Origin: Candidatus Auribacterota bacterium
Lineage (GTDB): Bacteria; Auribacterota; JAFGBW01
DNA length: 14,800 nucleotides
Direction of reading: 5' to 3'
Assembly (NCBI GenBank): GCA_016932965.1
Contig: JAFGBW010000047.1
Location: 1 to 14,800, forward strand
Shown here: positions 6,590-14,606 of the stretch, in pieces
Numbering within the stretch: position 1 is the first letter of the stretch
Layout: every line of letters begins with the position of its first letter
The notes under the pieces: model-generated
Told to the model about the DNA's origin: nothing
What the model saw: only the letters and a program-made list of their open reading frames with translations
Database searches by the model: none
Program-made: the position numbers and the translations under genes

Positions 6590-7261
6590 TCATAAATGGG
6601 TTATCGGTTTTTCCGTTCTTTCCTGAATTTGAAGCCCCCGTTCGTATTTGCTCAACACGGATGTTTTCCAGGGAATAGAGGCTTTTTTTAAGATTTTTTC
6701 AATGAATAGCTTGCTTGAAGCATAGCTGTCTTTTGCAGGAAATTCTATTTCAAGCTCGTAGTCAGTAACATCATCGCTGTATGATGTTTTATCCAAATGA
6801 AAGAGAATCATCTGGTTCTCAAGGGGGACTTTCATTTCCTGCCTCAAGTTTTCAAATCTGATCACTTCAATCAGGAAAGGGAGCCTATTGTTTAATTGCT
6901 TACGGATCCATCGCACGGGTTTTTCATCCAATTCGGAAATATTCTTTTTCTTTTCAAAGATGGCTTCGGCAGTTGCTCGAGGAAGGAAACATTCGATTTC
7001 GGGCCTGGTGACATATTCATCGTGAGAAAGATTCGCGCCTTTAGCCGTGAGCGTGTATTTGGAATTTTCTTTTCGGATTCTTAACGCCAGTTTTCTTTTT
7101 TTTAATAAAGAGTTTCCCGTGTCATAGAACACATTGAGTTGGTGGGTTTCTTTGCAGGTGTATCCCCAAAAAGTCAGAATTTTATGGTAATTGCTTTCAT
7201 TTTCGAGATTCAGTTTCAGTTCTCTTTCAAAATGCACAGGATTTTGATTTGAACTAGTCAT
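6590..7261 (-). CDS. CYTH-domain protein (triphosphate tunnel metalloenzyme)
   Basis: CYTH proteins fold as a beta-barrel tunnel that binds a triphosphate and divalent metals. Members are inorganic or thiamine triphosphatases, or class IV adenylate cyclases. In this 223-residue protein the defining ExExK is E12-R-E-L-K16. Tunnel-lining basic residues follow at LRIR (60-63) and LTAKG (71-75), then acidic EIE (88-90) and ELEIEF (169-174), and the C-terminal SKYERGL (204-210). These residues suggest a working triphosphate site. A CHAD partner domain is absent. Which substrate it uses cannot be read from the sequence; triphosphatase is more common than cyclase in this family. It is divergent from the ABC operon, with only 61 bp between starts. 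Confidence 0.88.
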   Translation of the reverse strand: MTSSNQNPVHFERELKLNLENESNYHKILTFWGYTCKETHQLNVFYDTGNSLLKKRKLALRIRKENSKYTLTAKGANLSHDEYVTRPEIECFLPRATAEAIFEKKKNISELDEKPVRWIRKQLNNRLPFLIEVIRFENLRQEMKVPLENQMILFHLDKTSYSDDVTDYELEIEFPAKDSYASSKLFIEKILKKASIPWKTSVLSKYERGLQIQERTEKPITHL

Positions 7262-7272
7262 GTGATTATGAT
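7244..7272 (+). promoter_or_regulatory. Candidate promoter of the ABC operon
   Basis: TTGATT (7244-7249), a 17-bp spacer and TATGAT (7267-7272) form a good sigma70-type promoter. The -35 lies inside the first codons of the divergent CYTH gene. Transcription would start near 7279, about 44 nt before the ATPase ATG, which has AAGAG (7313-7317) at normal spacing. Confidence 0.5.
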
Positions 7273-7322
7273 ACTAAAACGACCGTCAGAGATAAAGTAA
7301 AATTGTCTTTTTAAGAGTCACC

Positions 7323-8267
7323 ATGATTTCGGTTTTTGAGTTAACTAAAAAGTACGGAAAAATAACGGCAGTTGAAGATTTGACTTTCCAAATCTCAAGA
7401 GGGGAAGTGATCGGATTCATCGGCCCTAACGGAGCAGGAAAGACTACGGCATTCAAGTGTCTAACTACATTATTATGTCCCGACAAGGGTGACGTTTCCT
7501 TTGACGGAATCAATCTGAAGGAAAATCCGGAAAAGGTCCGGAACTTAATCGGTTTTCTCCCTGAAGGAGCTCCTCTTATCGTTGAATTAACTGTGAAAGA
7601 ATATCTGAATTTCAGGTTCGCTCTCAAATCCGGATGTCATACTTCCTGTGTGAACGTGGAAGAGGCATCATCCGTCTGCGGGTTAACCCAGGTAAAAAAC
7701 AGAGTCATTGGGACTTTATCTGAAGGATACAGAAAACGGACCGCCCTCGCGGAAACATTACTGGGAGACCCTAAAATTCTTATTTTAGACGAGCCTGCCA
7801 ACGGGCTTGACCCGGAGCAGATTATTCATCTGCGCAATCTTTTTCTCTCCCTTAAATCCACGCATACTCTTTTGATTTCTTCCCATATTCTCTCTGAATT
7901 AGAAATGATCTGTGACCGCTTTATTATTCTTTCAAAAGGAAGGATCAAATCAATAGGGTCCCGCGAGGAACTGCTTTCCAGGAGTTCCCGGAAAAATAAA
8001 GTGCTTCTCAGGATTCTTGAAAAAAACGAGACTTTTATGCAACGGTTGCAGAATGTTGCAGGAATTGAAAAGGTGGTTTTGAACAATCAAAATGAGTGGA
8101 GATTCGAACTGACTATCCAGGATAAAAGTGATCCTGTTCCGGAGATCGGCCGTCTGATAAAGCAGATGGACTTGACTATCTTGGAATTGATTCAAGTGAC
8201 TCCTTCTCTAGAGGAATTATACATGGAGCTGACTCATGAAGAAAATGCTGTCAATCGGCCTGACTGA
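7323..8267 (+). CDS. ABC transporter ATP-binding protein (GldA-like)
   Basis: This ATPase powers the membrane complex encoded by the next two genes. Motifs in the 314-residue protein: Walker A GPNGAGKTT (34-42), a Q-loop in which the usual Gln is replaced by Glu (LPEGAPL, E81), signature LSEGYRKR (132-139), Walker B ILILDEP (152-158) with catalytic E157, D-loop GLDP, and switch H188. LSEGY in place of LSGGQ, and the missing Q-loop Gln, are typical of the GldA/NosF-type branch. A C-terminal extension of about 90 residues after 220 ends in TPSLEELYMELT, as in ABC-2 drug or export ATPases. Its last 32 bases overlap the permease gene. The transported substrate is unknown. Confidence 0.92.
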   Translation: MISVFELTKKYGKITAVEDLTFQISRGEVIGFIGPNGAGKTTAFKCLTTLLCPDKGDVSFDGINLKENPEKVRNLIGFLPEGAPLIVELTVKEYLNFRFALKSGCHTSCVNVEEASSVCGLTQVKNRVIGTLSEGYRKRTALAETLLGDPKILILDEPANGLDPEQIIHLRNLFLSLKSTHTLLISSHILSELEMICDRFIILSKGRIKSIGSREELLSRSSRKNKVLLRILEKNETFMQRLQNVAGIEKVVLNNQNEWRFELTIQDKSDPVPEIGRLIKQMDLTILELIQVTPSLEELYMELTHEENAVNRPD

Positions 8268-8982
8268 AATCAAACTCTTTCTTTATACCCCTTTGGCTTA
8301 TATCATTTCTTTTGCGTTTTATACTGTGAACGGGGTTCTATTTTGGTATCTGGTGAACCAGGCGAATACTCCCGGTGAGGAAATGCAGGGATCTGTCATG
8401 AGTCAGATGACAGGAGGGATTGTTTTCTGGCTAACGCTCTTGATTCTCATACCTGTTTTCAGTATGCGGCTTATTGCGTTTGAGAATGAAAGAAAAACAC
8501 TCCAGCATTTGTTTTCTTCTCCTGTTGGAACATGGCAGATTACTTTGGGTAAATTTTCAGGCGCGTATTTTTTGTATGTCTTGTTATGGTTGCCGACTTT
8601 ATTGTACCAGGGATTGCTTTGTTATTATTCTCATCCGGATACAGGCCCTCTTCTGGCCTCTTATCTGGGCGTTGGATTGATCGGTTCATTTGCCTTATCC
8701 ATCGGACTTTTTGCTTCTTCTCTCTCAAAGAATCAGATATCTGCTGCTGTTATGACCTTTTCGATTCTCATGGGCTTATTGTTGCTGTCTATGTTTGAAA
8801 TGCTATTGAAAGCTTCCTGGGTGAAGCAGGCGTTGTTATACCTGAATTTTGTCGAACATTTTACGTCCTTTTCTCAGGGGTTGATAGACACGCGTGACGT
8901 GGTCTATTTTTTTTCAGGCACTCTTTTTTTTCTTGTCGCTTCCAATGAAGTGTTGAATTACAGGCGGCTCAATAATGATTAA
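8236..8982 (+). CDS. ABC-2 type permease (GldF-like)
   Basis: This 248-residue integral membrane protein has about six hydrophobic segments, roughly 17-40, 59-80, 108-131, 142-162, 168-190 and 222-238. The coupling-helix stretch SMRLIAFENERKTLQHLFSS (76-95) and the following PVGTWQITLGKF are the conserved block of GldF-like permeases, as is HFTSFSQGLIDTRDVVYF near the end. It would form the channel of the complex driven by the upstream ATPase. The ATG at 8236 follows GGAG with good spacing and lies 32 bases inside the ATPase gene. The last 8 bases overlap the next gene. As a single short permease it probably dimerises. Confidence 0.9.
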   Translation: MKKMLSIGLTEIKLFLYTPLAYIISFAFYTVNGVLFWYLVNQANTPGEEMQGSVMSQMTGGIVFWLTLLILIPVFSMRLIAFENERKTLQHLFSSPVGTWQITLGKFSGAYFLYVLLWLPTLLYQGLLCYYSHPDTGPLLASYLGVGLIGSFALSIGLFASSLSKNQISAAVMTFSILMGLLLLSMFEMLLKASWVKQALLYLNFVEHFTSFSQGLIDTRDVVYFFSGTLFFLVASNEVLNYRRLNND

Positions 8983-10399
8983 AGTCGTTACCAGTCTCCT
9001 TTATTTGTCCTGTCTATTCCTATTCATAACAGCCGCGAATGTCATTTCTGGTCGGCATTATATAAAATGGGATACCACGGCATCCGGATTATTCACCCTT
9101 TCGCATAAGTCGGAAGTCATCGTCAATGATTTGAAGGTCCCTGTTGAGATTTATATTTATTTCAAACCTGAGCATGAGCTGACGCCGATGCTCAAGAATT
9201 TATTGATGGTATATGAGGCTGCTTCAGATAAAATCAAGGTGAATTGGATTGATCCTTACAGGGATTTTGAAAAGATAAATGAGCTGGGGGAAATTGGAAA
9301 GCAGTTTAAAATCAATACCGTCCTGCTTCGAAACAAAATGCGGCATCGTTTTCTGACGGTCTATGACTTGGGAGATTACGACCGCAGGTTTGAGGAGATG
9401 GGTATTTCACCCAAATTAAAGGGCTTTAATGGAGAAGCGGCCATCTCCGGAGCCATTATCGGACTTTCAGACGCAGACCCTCCTCTGATCGGCATCATCA
9501 TCAATCACGGGGAAAGAAATCCTAATGAATCCGGTGACGAGGGAATTTCCTCTTTTGTTCGTTCCCTGATTTTACAGGGATTTCAGTTCACACTCATCAA
9601 TTGCGACAATTTGCCTTCTATTCCGGAAAAGATCAACATCCTCATCAGTTGCCGGCCTAGAATTGCTTTTTCCAATGAAGAATTATTCATGATTGAAAAG
9701 TGGATGAAGAAAAATAACGGAGGCCTGTTTCTAGCATTGGATCCCCTGATTCACCACAACGACATGACCATGATGAGGTTCAATCTGGACTCTTTTCTGG
9801 ATGCATATGGAATAGGTCTGGAAAATACCATCGTGGTGGATCCTTCTAAACAGATTCCTTATTCCCGTCCTGATACGCTTTATATTGATCTGTACTCCGA
9901 TTCTGACATCATGCAAAACCTCCATAACATCCCGACGTTATTTTTCCAGGCCCGGTCTCTTACCGCCCATGCCATAAAGGAAGGAGTGGTGGTCCCTCTT
10001 TGCGCGACTTCCGACAAAGCCTGGGGCGAGGTTCAGTATTCGAATTCTGAATATGTTTTTGATAAGGACCATGATAAAAAAGGTCCCAATTACATAGGGG
10101 TAGCTGCGGAATCATCAGGAGGAAAAGGCAAACTGGTGGTGTTCGGGGATTCCGATTTCATGAGTAACCAGTTGTTTTCCAACCTGGGTAATGCCAAATT
10201 ACTGGAAAATAGTTTTTTTTGGTTGATTGATAAAACTTCCTTGCTTCAGATTCAATCTAAAGATTCCAAACCCGTCTCACTAGCATTAGGGAGAATTCAA
10301 TTGATCGGAATTTTTATTCTGGGTGTCTGCGGACTTCCTTTTCTGGTGATCATTCTGGGGGTGTTCGTCTGGAAAAAAAGGTATGCTTATTTCCGGTAA
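8975..10399 (+). CDS. GldG-like auxiliary component of the ABC system
   Basis: This 474-residue protein has an N-terminal membrane anchor (3-25), a large extracytoplasmic region and a C-terminal membrane helix (about 441-466) with a short basic tail. It matches the ABC_transp_aux/GldG family: W-D-T-T-A-S-G-L-F-T-L-S after the first helix, a first thioredoxin-like subdomain (VEIYIYFKPE, WIDPYRD), a second part with GIIINHGERNP, and KLVVFGDSDFMSNQLF (386-401) near the end. In Bacteroidetes, GldA, GldF and GldG form a complex needed for gliding; related trios occur in many non-gliding bacteria with no settled role. It overlaps the permease gene by 8 bp. The DUF4340 gene often found next is absent here. 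Confidence 0.88.
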   Translation: MIKVVTSLLYLSCLFLFITAANVISGRHYIKWDTTASGLFTLSHKSEVIVNDLKVPVEIYIYFKPEHELTPMLKNLLMVYEAASDKIKVNWIDPYRDFEKINELGEIGKQFKINTVLLRNKMRHRFLTVYDLGDYDRRFEEMGISPKLKGFNGEAAISGAIIGLSDADPPLIGIIINHGERNPNESGDEGISSFVRSLILQGFQFTLINCDNLPSIPEKINILISCRPRIAFSNEELFMIEKWMKKNNGGLFLALDPLIHHNDMTMMRFNLDSFLDAYGIGLENTIVVDPSKQIPYSRPDTLYIDLYSDSDIMQNLHNIPTLFFQARSLTAHAIKEGVVVPLCATSDKAWGEVQYSNSEYVFDKDHDKKGPNYIGVAAESSGGKGKLVVFGDSDFMSNQLFSNLGNAKLLENSFFWLIDKTSLLQIQSKDSKPVSLALGRIQLIGIFILGVCGLPFLVIILGVFVWKKRYAYFR

Positions 10400-10740
10400 A
10401 CCACCACTTCAGGTTTTGCTCTATCAAAATATGGCCATTCCAGGCATTTTTAAATAACTGGTTTCATCATGAAGGACACGACCCGATGCCAGGAAGGTGT
10501 TAGAGGAACGACAAAGTCGTCAAAAGGCAAAGGCAGGATTCCCGAAGTTCAACAGCACCAAGGAGGGAGTTGCTAGCGTGTGCGCGCAAGAAAATAATTA
10601 CTCCCGCAGTAACGCGAAAACGCTGAGGATAAATACAGATTCTGGCATCAGATTCCAGAATGACAATGTGATCGCTGGCGGTGAAATAAAATTCTGTAGA
10701 TCCGGTAAATCCTGTCTGAAAAAACTCAACTTACAATTTT
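10400..10740. other. Non-coding stretch between convergent genes, possible degenerate repeat
   Basis: This 341-bp stretch lies between the ends of the GldG-like and the PEGA/SUMF1-like genes and has no credible gene. It carries small perfect hairpins of the same style as the left-hand element: ACGAC-AAA-GTCGT (10508-10520), and ATTCTGG (10639-10645) pairing with CCAGAAT (10655-10661). The 12-mer TTTCATCATGAA at 10462-10473 is also present at 12-23. It may be a decayed intergenic repeat. No tRNA fold or intrinsic terminator was recognised. Confidence 0.45.
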
Positions 10741-13230
10741 TTAGTTGTTATCTTTCACCACTTCAAATGCAATTTGTTTGGCATTCCGGCAGACCCTGAA
10801 TCCACGGGTGTTTGAACGTTCAGTTGGATGGGCGTATTCACGATAGGCGCATTGGAGTGCATCCGTACTTTGCCATGAACCGCCCCTGCTGACTTTGAAA
10901 TAACCGGTTTTGGGGCCAATTGGATTGATAGCCGGTTTCTTCTGGTCAAAAGTCAAATAATATTTTTCATCATACCAGTCATAACACCATTCACTGACAT
11001 TGCCTGACATATCAAATAGGCCAAAACAATTGGGTGTGAATGAGCCCACCGGAGCCGTGTAGGTGAAACCGTCATCCTTTTTGGCGCCATTGGCAAAATA
11101 AATATTTTCCTTTATCAATTCATTGCCCCACGGGTAGACGTAAGGCTTGGAAATCAAACCGCCTCTTGCTGCATATTCCCATTCCGCTTCAGTTGGAAGC
11201 CGGTAACCGCTGGAAGTGAGATACATCTTGTTGTATTTGTCATAGCAGGGGGAAAGATGTTCTTCCTTGCTCAGCCAGTTGCAAAACTCAACTGCCTCAT
11301 ACCAGGTCACTGAAACAGCCGGTTGGTCATCTTTTTTGGATCGTTCATCACGATAGTTTTTATGCTTTGGCTGAAACAGCTCAAACTCAGAATTGGTGAT
11401 TTCATAAATACTGAAATACAAAGGCTGCTTCAGGAGAACCGGGTGGGCAACAAGTTTTCCTTGATCGTTTCCCATGGTGAATTGTCCGTTTGGAATCAGC
11501 TTCATGGAGATTCCTTTGGAATTATTAAGCAGTTCTGTGGACAGGTTGATGTGAATTTTAATGATCATTTCTTTTCCCAGCTGGATATCAATCTGTTTTG
11601 AAATGGTTTCATTAGAAAATGATGCTTTTAAAGTATGCATTCCTGGAGAAAGGGGAATGGAATTTTGTTTTTTTAAGTCAATTTGATTAGAATCAACCCA
11701 TACGTTCAGAGGGGATAAATTGGTATCAATCCTCAATTTTCCGGTCATCTGTAACAGAGTTTCACGAGATTCAGTTTTTCCCGTGTCCGCTTCGATCGCC
11801 GTTGTTTCTTTTTTGGGAACCGGAAGGTTTTTACGTTTTAAAGCAATGAGATATTCAGTGGAATCAATCAGCCGGTGTCGTTTTAAAAAGTCTCTGGACC
11901 AGGCGTCTGATACGGTATCATTTTGTTTGGCTGAATATAAGGCCAGCCAGGCCAGAAGGTTTTTATTTTTTTCCTGAATGCAGTTTTGTTCCATGGAGTT
12001 TAATTTTTCATCTCCAGTGAGGTGCAATGCTTCAAGAAGGATTTTTGTTTTTAGAAACGCGAGCATAACAGGAACTGATTTGTAGAAATCCCTTTTACAA
12101 CCCAGAATGAAATCCAGTTCCTTTGGATCCTGACTGCAGGACAAGATGTTGAGGCAGGAAATTTTTACTTCATCCCTTGCGTCCTTGAGATGCGACCTGG
12201 CAAAAGTAAAGGCATCCGGATCTTTGTTGTCTGCCAGCAAACGGTATAATTCCGCCTGAAGTGTCAGGTCTTTTGTTGTTAATAGGATTGTTTTTGCCTT
12301 GGCTTGTGAATGAGGGGAAGCTTTCCCCAACAGAGCAGGGACCAAGGTCTTCAGCAACTGGGGGGTATTTGTTTTCATGAACAGTTGATTGAAATAACGG
12401 GGAGCGTCCTTATGGGACAGATAGGAGAGGGATTCGATGAGTTTTGAAATAAAAATCACGTTTTTTTCCTGTTCGTATTGGATCCGCATGACGATGGCGG
12501 GAAACGCCTCGAGACAGTTCGATATGCCTAATATTTCAGCACAATTAGCGCATAAAATGACATCGGCAGCTTTCATAAACGGGATGAGTTTAGTCATTTG
12601 ATATTTTTTCTGTAAAAGCCATTTTTGCTTCATCGCATCCTGTTTTTCTTTGGAGGATGAATAAGTCAAATCCAAAATCCATTCCCGTGGTTCTAAATGG
12701 ATTTTATTGATAATGGAAGGGATCTCATTTGGAGGTATCAGTGTATAAGATTGAAGATTGTATGCAGAAAAAACAGCCTCCGGGTCTTCAGACAATATCG
12801 GTTCAATTTTTTCCGGAGTGTCCTTTGAATGATTGGAAACCGGTTTTTCCTGAATGGGGTTGTTCGGGGTATTCATTTGATTGAGATCAGTTGATTCGGG
12901 ACTGTCTTTTTGTTCCGTTTCAGTTGAGAGGGAGGAAGAAGAAGGTTTTTCTTCGGATTCATTATCCGCGAGGACAGAAGGAATTTTTGAATAAGTATTG
13001 GCAGAGTTGCCTGAATTATTTTTATTGAGATTCAAATTTGACTGAAGTGAAGGAACGGATAGACTCTTTTCTTTTTCTTCATTTTCTCTGAAAATATTCG
13101 AGGGGATTCCCAAGAGAGATGAAAAGAAAAGGGACAAGGAATGCTGATCCCGCAAAATCATCTCTTCTTCCATCATTAAAAAACAAATCAATAAGACAAG
13201 CAGAAGAATATTTTTTTTGGAAGAATGCAT
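10741..13230 (-). CDS. Membrane-anchored protein with helical region, PEGA domain and SUMF1/FGE-like domain
   Basis: 829 residues. An N-terminal hydrophobic segment (about 5-20) is a signal anchor. A low-complexity linker rich in Ser, Glu and Asn (45-150) follows, then an alpha-helical stretch (about 165-460) resembling HEAT or ARM repeats, a PEGA domain (about 496-563, with SPGMHTLKASF) and a SUMF1/FGE-type lectin-like fold (about 574-816). The last has MKLIPNGQFTMG, YRLPTEAEWEYAARGG, YPWGNE, FDMSGNVSEW and RGGSW. The cysteine pair of true formylglycine-generating enzymes is missing: RGGSWQSTDALQCAYREYA replaces the C-x4-C region. So it is a binding or structural relative, not a sulfatase activator. 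The start at 13230 has GAGAGGG seven bases upstream; the ATG at 13257, nine codons earlier, has none. It probably acts in the periplasm, perhaps at the cell wall. The role is unknown. Confidence 0.88.
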   Translation of the reverse strand: MHSSKKNILLLVLLICFLMMEEEMILRDQHSLSLFFSSLLGIPSNIFRENEEKEKSLSVPSLQSNLNLNKNNSGNSANTYSKIPSVLADNESEEKPSSSSLSTETEQKDSPESTDLNQMNTPNNPIQEKPVSNHSKDTPEKIEPILSEDPEAVFSAYNLQSYTLIPPNEIPSIINKIHLEPREWILDLTYSSSKEKQDAMKQKWLLQKKYQMTKLIPFMKAADVILCANCAEILGISNCLEAFPAIVMRIQYEQEKNVIFISKLIESLSYLSHKDAPRYFNQLFMKTNTPQLLKTLVPALLGKASPHSQAKAKTILLTTKDLTLQAELYRLLADNKDPDAFTFARSHLKDARDEVKISCLNILSCSQDPKELDFILGCKRDFYKSVPVMLAFLKTKILLEALHLTGDEKLNSMEQNCIQEKNKNLLAWLALYSAKQNDTVSDAWSRDFLKRHRLIDSTEYLIALKRKNLPVPKKETTAIEADTGKTESRETLLQMTGKLRIDTNLSPLNVWVDSNQIDLKKQNSIPLSPGMHTLKASFSNETISKQIDIQLGKEMIIKIHINLSTELLNNSKGISMKLIPNGQFTMGNDQGKLVAHPVLLKQPLYFSIYEITNSEFELFQPKHKNYRDERSKKDDQPAVSVTWYEAVEFCNWLSKEEHLSPCYDKYNKMYLTSSGYRLPTEAEWEYAARGGLISKPYVYPWGNELIKENIYFANGAKKDDGFTYTAPVGSFTPNCFGLFDMSGNVSEWCYDWYDEKYYLTFDQKKPAINPIGPKTGYFKVSRGGSWQSTDALQCAYREYAHPTERSNTRGFRVCRNAKQIAFEVVKDNN

Positions 13231-13260
13231 ATTTCCCTCTCGTTCAATGCATTTCATTCT

Positions 13261-13286
13261 GATAGCCCTGCGTAATAGGGCTTATC
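13261..13286 (-). promoter_or_regulatory. Hairpin in the leader of the PEGA/SUMF1-like gene
   Basis: AGCCCT (13264-13269) and AGGGCT (13277-13282) pair around a 7-base loop, extended with one bulge by GATA and TATC. CCCTGC at 13266-13271 can alternatively pair with GCAGGG at 13320-13325, so two structures exclude each other. The hairpin lies 31 bp before the start codon on the minus strand. A regulatory role is only a possibility. Confidence 0.3.
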
Positions 13287-13362
13287 TTAGCATTTCTTAT
13301 GATAGGCTCTATAAAAAAAGCAGGGTTTTTCTTTTTTTTGTCTTTAACGTCGTTTAAGACGG

Positions 13363-14298
13363 TCATCTTTTGACTAGGTGCTTGCGAAGAAGGGAAATGG
13401 GATTGTATGACAGTTTGGCATGACGCAAGCCTGCCAGACCTATATCCTCTTCACGGTTGACTCGTTTATATTCCTTGGGCAAGTGGGAACAGAAAAGCTG
13501 ATTGATCATCTGATAGGAACCTTTGAATTCAGTCAGGGCGTTTTCCACATGAATGACTGCTGTGGGATATGTTTTTCCGTCTTCATATTGAAAATCCGGG
13601 ATAAGGGAAGCTAGACTAAGGGCTACAAGAGTTTCATCTACAAAAAGAAGTCCTCCCTCAATCGAAAGGGTAGAAACATTTTCAACCAGACGGCAGGCCA
13701 TGCAGTAGCGGGAGAAAGAGATCATTTTGGGATGAGATTGCATAGGTTTCCATTTTTTTAAAAAAGCCAGCACGGTTTGAATATGCCGGTTTTCCATTCT
13801 TTCGTATCGATAAGGGTAATTCCGTATGAATTGTTTGATCAGGTTTCGTTTTTGGGAAAATTCTCTCCCCGGTAGTGTTTCCAAGGAATTCCGTTCGTGA
13901 ATATAATCGAAAAAATCCCTTTCCTCCTGGATGATCCATTTTTCTTTCGGCAGACGTTTTATATAAATATCCGGGAAATAGCGAAAAATCAGTTCCAGAT
14001 TCTGCTTTGCGCATTCTCTGCCGAGATCCTGGTAGAGTTTCCTGAAGTTTTCACTCCATTCGGCATCAGAAACGGAGTTCTTTAATAATAAAGGGGGCAA
14101 TACGATCATTTGATTGGGAGAAAGATAATAAACAACAAGAAAATCTTTACAGGATGTCATCTGATAATGAAAGAAATCTTTCCATCCGAACAGATTGTTA
14201 AAAACCAGATCTGAAACCGTGGGAGGTGTGATTTGCTGGGTTTTAAGGATTAATTTCTGAGTGGATAGGTCAATAGGAGAAAAATCAGGGAAAATCAT
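13363..14298 (-). CDS. DUF2156-family protein (phosphatidylglycerol lysyltransferase C-terminal-like)
   Basis: This 311-residue protein is a stand-alone DUF2156 protein. That domain is a tandem GNAT-like fold found as the C-terminal aminoacyl-tRNA-dependent transferase of MprF/LPG synthase, and also free in many anaerobes. Diagnostic blocks are YIHERNSLETLPGREFSQKR (132-151), the central GGLLFVDETLVALSLAS (215-231), and the C-terminal VNREEDIGLAGLRHAKLSY (280-298). No membrane segments are present, so the MprF flippase half is absent and the protein is cytosolic. The enzymatic reaction of free-standing members is not established; aminoacyl or acyl transfer is possible. The ATG at 14298 has no clear Shine-Dalgarno. 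Same strand as the PEGA gene, 132 bp upstream of it. Confidence 0.88.
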   Translation of the reverse strand: MIFPDFSPIDLSTQKLILKTQQITPPTVSDLVFNNLFGWKDFFHYQMTSCKDFLVVYYLSPNQMIVLPPLLLKNSVSDAEWSENFRKLYQDLGRECAKQNLELIFRYFPDIYIKRLPKEKWIIQEERDFFDYIHERNSLETLPGREFSQKRNLIKQFIRNYPYRYERMENRHIQTVLAFLKKWKPMQSHPKMISFSRYCMACRLVENVSTLSIEGGLLFVDETLVALSLASLIPDFQYEDGKTYPTAVIHVENALTEFKGSYQMINQLFCSHLPKEYKRVNREEDIGLAGLRHAKLSYNPISLLRKHLVKR

Positions 14299-14606
14299 TT
14301 ATTCTGTTATAGGTTAAGATCAGATAGGAACACTATTTTCCGGGAGCGAGATTATTAAATCATAACACACTTATGGAATAATAGCAGATTTATTAGCCGG
14401 AGATTAATAAAAAAAAGTGAATAAAGGTGGTTCAGTGCAAAGAAAACAAGGAGAAAAAGCCGGAATATGAGAGAAGGGAAGAAACGAGTGTTATGATCAG
14501 GATTCGAGCAATGGAAGCATGAGAAAAAGGAACGTGGTACAGGAGGATGTAAAGATAACAAAAGGGGGAGTATTCAAATCCCTGTCCACGTTCCAATTGG
14601 ATTACT
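14299..14606. other. Intergenic region before the DUF2156 gene
   Basis: This 308-bp AT-rich stretch lies between the receiver-domain gene and the DUF2156 gene, both on the minus strand. It contains a long terminator-like hairpin next to the receiver gene and must hold the DUF2156 promoter, for which I found no strong match. The short open frames in it have no recognisable features. Confidence 0.5.
14524..14594 (-). terminator. Candidate intrinsic terminator of the receiver-domain gene
   Basis: On the minus strand GGAACGTGGACAGG (14581-14594) pairs with CCTGTACCACGTTCC (14529-14543), with one bulged base, and is followed at once by TTTTT (14524-14528). The stem of 14 pairs is strong, but the loop of 37 bases is unusually long. 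It starts 13 bases after the stop codon of the receiver gene. Confidence 0.55.

Noticed and set aside
10497-10799. 100-codon plus-strand frame with a GTG start
   Set aside because: It overlaps the end of the PEGA/SUMF1-like gene and shows no domain, and its first half spans hairpins of a probable degenerate repeat.
10741-11520. True formylglycine-generating enzyme (sulfatase activator)
   Set aside because: The catalytic cysteine pair is absent from the RGGSW region and no sulfatase gene is nearby.
13231-13257. Start of the PEGA/SUMF1-like protein nine codons upstream
   Set aside because: The downstream ATG at 13230 has GAGAGGG at ideal spacing and puts the signal anchor at the N-terminus.
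14355-14561. 68-codon minus-strand frame in the intergenic region
   Set aside because: It consists of Leu/Phe-rich reading of AT-rich DNA, overlaps the terminator hairpin, and has no ribosome site.
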